Shown here: positions 15,266-18,534 of the stretch, one piece after another | Layout of the letters: every line of letters starts with the position of its first letter | Numbering within the stretch: position 1 is the first letter of the stretch | Origin: CAVTWJ01 sp964525605 | Lineage (GTDB): Bacteria > Oederibacteriota > Muellerivitia > Muellerivitales > Muellerivitaceae | Length of the DNA: 18,534 bases | NCBI GenBank assembly: GCA_964525605.1 | Contig: CAZGKT010000059.1 | Span: forward strand, 1-18,534 | Reading direction: 5' to 3' | Made by a program: the position numbers and the translations under genes | The notes under the pieces: generated by a model | Database searches by the model: none | Seen by the model: the letters and a program-made list of their open reading frames with translations, nothing else | Told to the model about the DNA's origin: nothing

Positions 15266-15495
15266 AGTACGGAATTTGACATAATTTCTTAGAAAAGCGG
15301 TTTCTCGCAAAACAAAATCTCATGACATCCACATCACTAAAAACGCTTTAGTTCTGGCCGAATCTGACATTCCTATTTAAAAAATCCCAAACAAAGCGTC
15401 AAATCCCCATATGAGACCAGCATCAAGTCGAACCCGAAAACTTTGCCAACCTTAATGGCAGTTTTTTCCGATCATGATGCCAAAAATTCATTCTT

Positions 15496-15534
15496 TAAAA
15501 TGAAAAGGCCCCGAAACGAATGTTACAGGGCCTT
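15496..15534 (-). terminator. Intrinsic terminator after the twin-propeller gene
   Basis: In the transcribed direction a 7-bp perfect stem AAGGCCC/GGGCCTT (arms 15528-15534 and 15505-15511) around a 16-nt loop is followed by TTCATTTTAAA. It begins about 30 nt after the stop at 15563. Confidence 0.75.
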
Positions 15535-15562
15535 AAAGTCATTCTGGAATCGGCACTAATGA

Positions 15563-18534
15563 TCAGTGGATCACAACAACCTTTCCTGTTGTTGTTCTTG
15601 GGGACGAACCACTTCCCTCGCGTATCACATAAACATATAACCCGCTCGCGACCCCTTGGTTCTGGTTATTCACCATAGGCCAAGAGAAGGTATTCATGCC
15701 GACTTGGGCCTGAATTCCTGTGGAATAAATCTTTTCCCCAATCAAATTGTAGATTGAGATCTGAATCGGAGTAACCTCGCCCACCAATACCCTGAACTGA
15801 ATCGGCTGTCCATCTCTCGAAATGTTTGGAGCTGCAACCACTTGTAAAGCATTCATTGGAATTATTGTCGTTGTTGGACTCGGTGTTGTTGTGGGAGAGG
15901 GAGTAATCGTTGAAGTAGGCGTGGGTGATTGTTTTTCCGACAAAGATTTAACTAAGGCGGCAACGGAATCCCCAGAACCAGAGGTCGGCGTGGGCAATAG
16001 ACAGCATCCACTGTTCCAAGTCCAGGTCCCGCTTGAACTCGTCGTCAAGGCCCAAACCTGTTCGTTAAACGACACCGCTGTTCCCGTCGACATGTCGAAC
16101 GGATTGGCCGTATTTGTCTCCGTCCAATGAGCCAAATCCTGTGTCACCCATACGTCATACGTGGGTGAAACTCCATGCCCGTTGTACTGAAGACCCCCAA
16201 TGGTCCACAGGGCGTTTCCACAAGCCACCACCTGATCGGAATACCGGCCGGAGAATATCGGGTTTACCGTTGTTACCTGCGTCCAGCTTGATCCGGTTGT
16301 TGAAGTCCAAATGTCGTTCCCAGGGAGGCCTATTTCCGCGCCACCGATTAAGCACATCTCGGGCCCTGTTCCCGGATTAAACACAACCAAAGGCGCATAG
16401 GATCTACCGGCAAAACCGGGAGTCGACGTCACTAAATTCCAAGTCGTTCCATTATTTGAATTCCACACATCATCCAATGCCGAACTAGTTGAATTCATGC
16501 CTCCTATCACCCACATGTATCCGTTATAAACCGTCAAACTAAAATTAGACCTTCCCCCAAATTGAGCGCTCGACGTCACCGGGTTCCAAGTCGCCCCATT
16601 AGTTGAATTCCACACATCACTTTCATAGGTTGATCCAATCTGGCCGCCCATCACCCAAATGCTTCCATTGAAGGTGACACTCTGCTGTCCCGTTCGGCCC
16701 GCTAAAAACGCGGGCGTCGGCGACGGCATTAGGGTCCAAGAAGTACCATTCGGCGAGGACCATACTCCCCCACCCCCGATAAGCCACATCTCTGAACCCG
16801 ATCCCGCATTAAACACCAGGCTGTTCTCGGAGGCCCCCCCGTCCGCCGACCCGGTCGCTCCCGGTGTCCACGCATTCCCTGGCTGGCTGGATTGGCACAC
16901 CTGTAATGTTGGCGTAAAGGTCACGGTCACGGTGGGCGTAGCAGTCACGGTCGGCGTGGGCAATAGACAGCATCCACTGTTCCAAGTCCAGGTCCCGCTT
17001 GAACTCGTCGTCAAGGCCCAAACCTGTTCGTTAAACGACACCGCTGTTCCCGTCGACATGTCGAACGGATTGGCCGTATTTGTCTCCGTCCAATGAGCCA
17101 AATCCTGTGTCACCCATACGTCATACGTGGGTGAAACTCCATGCCCGTTGTACTGAAGACCCCCAATGGTCCACAGGGCGTTTCCACAAGCCACCACCTG
17201 ATCGGAATACCGGCCGGAGAATATCGGGTTTACCGTTGTTACCTGCGTCCAGCTTGATCCGGTTGTTGAAGTCCAAATGTCGTTCCCAGGGAGGCCTATT
17301 TCCGCGCCACCGATTAAGCACATCTCGGGCCCTGTTCCCGGATTAAACACAACCAAAGGCGCATAGGATCTACCGGCAAAACCGGGAGTCGACGTCACTA
17401 AATTCCAAGTCGTTCCATTATTTGAATTCCACACATCATCCAATGCCGAACTAGTTGAATTCATGCCTCCTATCACCCACATGTATCCGTTATAAACCGT
17501 CAAACTAAAATTAGACCTTCCCCCAAATTGAGCGCTCGACGTCACCGGGTTCCAAGTCGCCCCATTAGTTGAATTCCACACATCACTTTCATAGGTTGAT
17601 CCAATCTGGCCGCCCATCACCCAAATGCTTCCATTGAAGGTGACACTCTGCTGTCCCGTTCGGCCCGCTAAAAACGCGGGCGTCGGCGACGGCATTAGGG
17701 TCCAAGAAGTACCATTCGGCGAGGACCATACTCCCCCACCCCCGATAAGCCACATCTCTGAACCCGATCCCGCATTAAACACCAGGCTGTTCTCGGAGGC
17801 CCCCCCGTCCGCCGACCCGGTCGCTCCCGGTGTCCACGCATTCCCTGGCTGGCTGGAACTACAAATACCTAAAGTGGATGTTAAGGTAACTGTTGGAATT
17901 GTGGTGGCGGTACTTGTAACCGTCGCCGTGGTCGTCATCGTTGCGGTTGATGTCGCGACTGTCGTGTAAGTTGAAGTCAGTGTTGAAGTGTAGGTCGGCG
18001 AATTTGAAGATGTCCAAGTGGGTGTAACGCTTTGGGTAATCGTCGCCGTATTGGTCGCCGTTGGCGTTGAAGTGACCGTCTGGGTATTCGTTCCGGTTAA
18101 TGTTGATGTTGGGGTGGGGGTATAGGTACCCGTCGTCGTAATCGTATTGGTCGCGGTAATGGTAGGCGTACTCGTCTTGGTACCGGTGAGCGTCGATGTC
18201 GCAGTTTTAGTTGGTGAAAAGGTAGTCGTAAAAGTTCTTGTGATCGTCGGTGTGGATGACTTTGTCAGTGTGGGCGTGATCGTAGGCGTATTTGTCCTGG
18301 TTAAAGTACGGGTAATTGTTGGCGTATTTGTGTTGGTCCTGGTAACTGTAAGCGTGCGTGTTATGGTCGGTGTATTTGACCTCGTCGCAGTAAGGGTAAT
18401 CGTCGGAGTATTTGATCTGGTCGCAGTCATCGTAACGGTGCGAGTGATTGTTGGTGTATAGGTTCTCGTGGGCGAAGGGGTAATGGTTGGTGTATTTGTT
18501 TGGGTGTATGTCATCGTAAAAGTGCGGCTATATG
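15563..18534 (-). CDS. Thr/Pro-rich surface protein with two identical kelch-like propellers (5' end beyond window)
   Basis: The frame is open to the window edge, so the N-terminus is missing; the first in-window ATG (18514) lies inside the Thr/Pro repeat and is probably not the start. Numbering from it (983 residues): a Thr/Pro/Ser stalk 1-219 of TxTxT and NTPTITxT units; propeller A about 220-522; a 19-residue Thr/Pro spacer; propeller B about 542-844, identical to A; a linker with SPTPTSTITPSP; and a C-terminal beta-sandwich (about 890-983, ISIYNLIGEKIYSTGIQ...GLYVYVIREG) like FlgD-Ig or T9SS-type C-terminal domains. Each propeller has about six kelch-like blades (MWLIGG, IWVMGG, MWVIGG, MCLIGG, LWTIGG, VWALTT) with repeated DVWNSxNGxTWN turns. 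It is probably secreted or anchored, with an adhesive or binding role; no enzymatic motif is evident. A terminator follows. Confidence 0.85.
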   Translation of the reverse strand, partial: YSRTFTMTYTQTNTPTITPSPTRTYTPTITRTVTMTATRSNTPTITLTATRSNTPTITRTLTVTRTNTNTPTITRTLTRTNTPTITPTLTKSSTPTITRTFTTTFSPTKTATSTLTGTKTSTPTITATNTITTTGTYTPTPTSTLTGTNTQTVTSTPTATNTATITQSVTPTWTSSNSPTYTSTLTSTYTTVATSTATMTTTATVTSTATTIPTVTLTSTLGICSSSQPGNAWTPGATGSADGGASENSLVFNAGSGSEMWLIGGGGVWSSPNGTSWTLMPSPTPAFLAGRTGQQSVTFNGSIWVMGGQIGSTYESDVWNSTNGATWNPVTSSAQFGGRSNFSLTVYNGYMWVIGGMNSTSSALDDVWNSNNGTTWNLVTSTPGFAGRSYAPLVVFNPGTGPEMCLIGGAEIGLPGNDIWTSTTGSSWTQVTTVNPIFSGRYSDQVVACGNALWTIGGLQYNGHGVSPTYDVWVTQDLAHWTETNTANPFDMSTGTAVSFNEQVWALTTSSSGTWTWNSGCCLLPTPTVTATPTVTVTFTPTLQVCQSSQPGNAWTPGATGSADGGASENSLVFNAGSGSEMWLIGGGGVWSSPNGTSWTLMPSPTPAFLAGRTGQQSVTFNGSIWVMGGQIGSTYESDVWNSTNGATWNPVTSSAQFGGRSNFSLTVYNGYMWVIGGMNSTSSALDDVWNSNNGTTWNLVTSTPGFAGRSYAPLVVFNPGTGPEMCLIGGAEIGLPGNDIWTSTTGSSWTQVTTVNPIFSGRYSDQVVACGNALWTIGGLQYNGHGVSPTYDVWVTQDLAHWTETNTANPFDMSTGTAVSFNEQVWALTTSSSGTWTWNSGCCLLPTPTSGSGDSVAALVKSLSEKQSPTPTSTITPSPTTTPSPTTTIIPMNALQVVAAPNISRDGQPIQFRVLVGEVTPIQISIYNLIGEKIYSTGIQAQVGMNTFSWPMVNNQNQGVASGLYVYVIREGSGSSPRTTTGKVVVIH
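15983..16891 (-). repeat. Perfect 909-bp direct repeat, copy B (C-terminal propeller)
   Basis: Line-by-line comparison shows no difference from 16949-17857 over 909 bp (303 codons, in frame; period 966 bp). The boundaries fall at GGTCGGCG on the left and CTGGCTGGA on the right; beyond these the flanks diverge at once. It encodes a complete six-blade propeller plus the LLPTPT edge. Confidence 0.97.
16949..17857 (-). repeat. Perfect 909-bp direct repeat, copy A (N-terminal propeller)
   Basis: Identical to 15983-16891 and separated from it by a 57-bp Thr/Pro-coding spacer (16892-16948). Both edges abut low-complexity Thr/Pro codons, which could have served as recombination sites. Confidence 0.97.
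17858..18534 (-). repeat. Thr/Pro-coding low-complexity region
   Basis: About 220 codons encode nearly uninterrupted T-x-T, TPT and NTPTIT units (for example the tandem ATRSNTPTITLT / ATRSNTPTITRT near 18370-18450). The DNA is degenerate: synonymous Thr and Pro codons are mixed, so it is a protein repeat more than a clean DNA repeat. Such stretches act as extended, often O-glycosylated stalks in surface proteins. Confidence 0.85.

Larger units (their letters stand above)
15138..15562. other. 425-nt intergenic regulatory region
   Basis: This gap contains the upstream gene's terminator (15496-15534), about 230 nt of AT-rich sequence without any supportable gene (15263-15495), the candidate enhancer dyads (15221-15265) and the sigma-54 promoter (15146-15162). 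The length is what one expects for enhancer-dependent control. Confidence 0.6.

Noticed and set aside
15443..15466. Plus-strand terminator (TGCCA...TGGCA followed by six Ts)
   Set aside because: The stem is only 5 bp and no plus-strand gene ends nearby.
15563..15885. Assigning the C-terminal domain firmly to type IX secretion
   Set aside because: The domain looks like both FlgD-Ig and T9SS sorting domains, and no other T9SS component is in the window, so export by that route cannot be claimed.
18147..18461. Long plus-strand open frame rich in Val/Gly opposite the Thr/Pro stalk
   Set aside because: It is the antisense shadow of Thr/Pro codons (ACN and CCN read back as NGT and NGG). It has no ribosome site and no stop-independent support.
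17858..18534. CRISPR-like or minisatellite array
   Set aside because: There are no constant repeats with unique spacers; the periodicity is at the amino-acid level with mixed synonymous codons.

Overview
The window is about 18.5 kb of a diderm (Gram-negative-type) bacterial chromosome, and every gene I can support lies on the minus strand. The diderm call rests on an outer-membrane barrel protein ending in aromatic-rich strands and a terminal Phe, on Sec signal peptides and on a probable surface lipoprotein. The two very Thr/Pro-rich surface proteins (one with kelch-like propellers and a FlgD/T9SS-like C-terminal domain) are a style I associate with poorly cultured phyla such as Elusimicrobiota or FCPU426-like lineages. 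That placement is an impression, not a proof.

Read in the direction of transcription (right to left), the layout is as follows. (1) 18534-15563: a surface/secreted protein cut by the window edge, with a Thr/Pro stalk, two identical kelch-like propellers encoded by a perfect 909-bp direct duplication, and a C-terminal beta-sandwich; an intrinsic terminator follows. (2) 15562-15111: a 450-bp regulatory gap with a convincing sigma-54 (-24/-12) promoter and paired dyads upstream at enhancer distance. (3) 15110-12816: a probable lipoprotein with a Thr/Pro stalk and three related carbohydrate-binding-like domains, ending at a strong terminator. (4) 12699-8879: uvrB-uvrC, nucleotide excision repair, overlapping by 4 bp. 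(5) 8670-3328: a tightly coupled four-gene operon with its own extended -10 sigma-70 promoter, encoding a membrane histidine kinase, an NtrC-type sigma-54 activator, an exported coiled-coil protein and an outer-membrane beta-barrel. (6) 3144-2104: an acidic/coiled-coil protein of unknown function behind a strong promoter and a dyad-rich leader. (7) 2093-190: a promoter, a decayed or split micro-gene, then rph (RNase PH), rdgB/XTP pyrophosphatase, tRNA-Pro(UGG) and tRNA-Arg(UCU). (8) 1-189: a 27-bp-arm imperfect inverted repeat and a short tandem repeat.

The most interesting possibility is a regulatory circuit contained in the window. The operon at 8670-3328 encodes a sigma-54 activator together with a coiled-coil/outer-membrane pair, and 8 kb upstream a surface lipoprotein gene carries a sigma-54 promoter with candidate enhancer dyads. 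I infer, but cannot prove, that the two-component system senses an envelope or carbohydrate-related signal and switches on the surface lipoprotein. The four-gene cluster and the twin-propeller protein are not systems I recognise by name.
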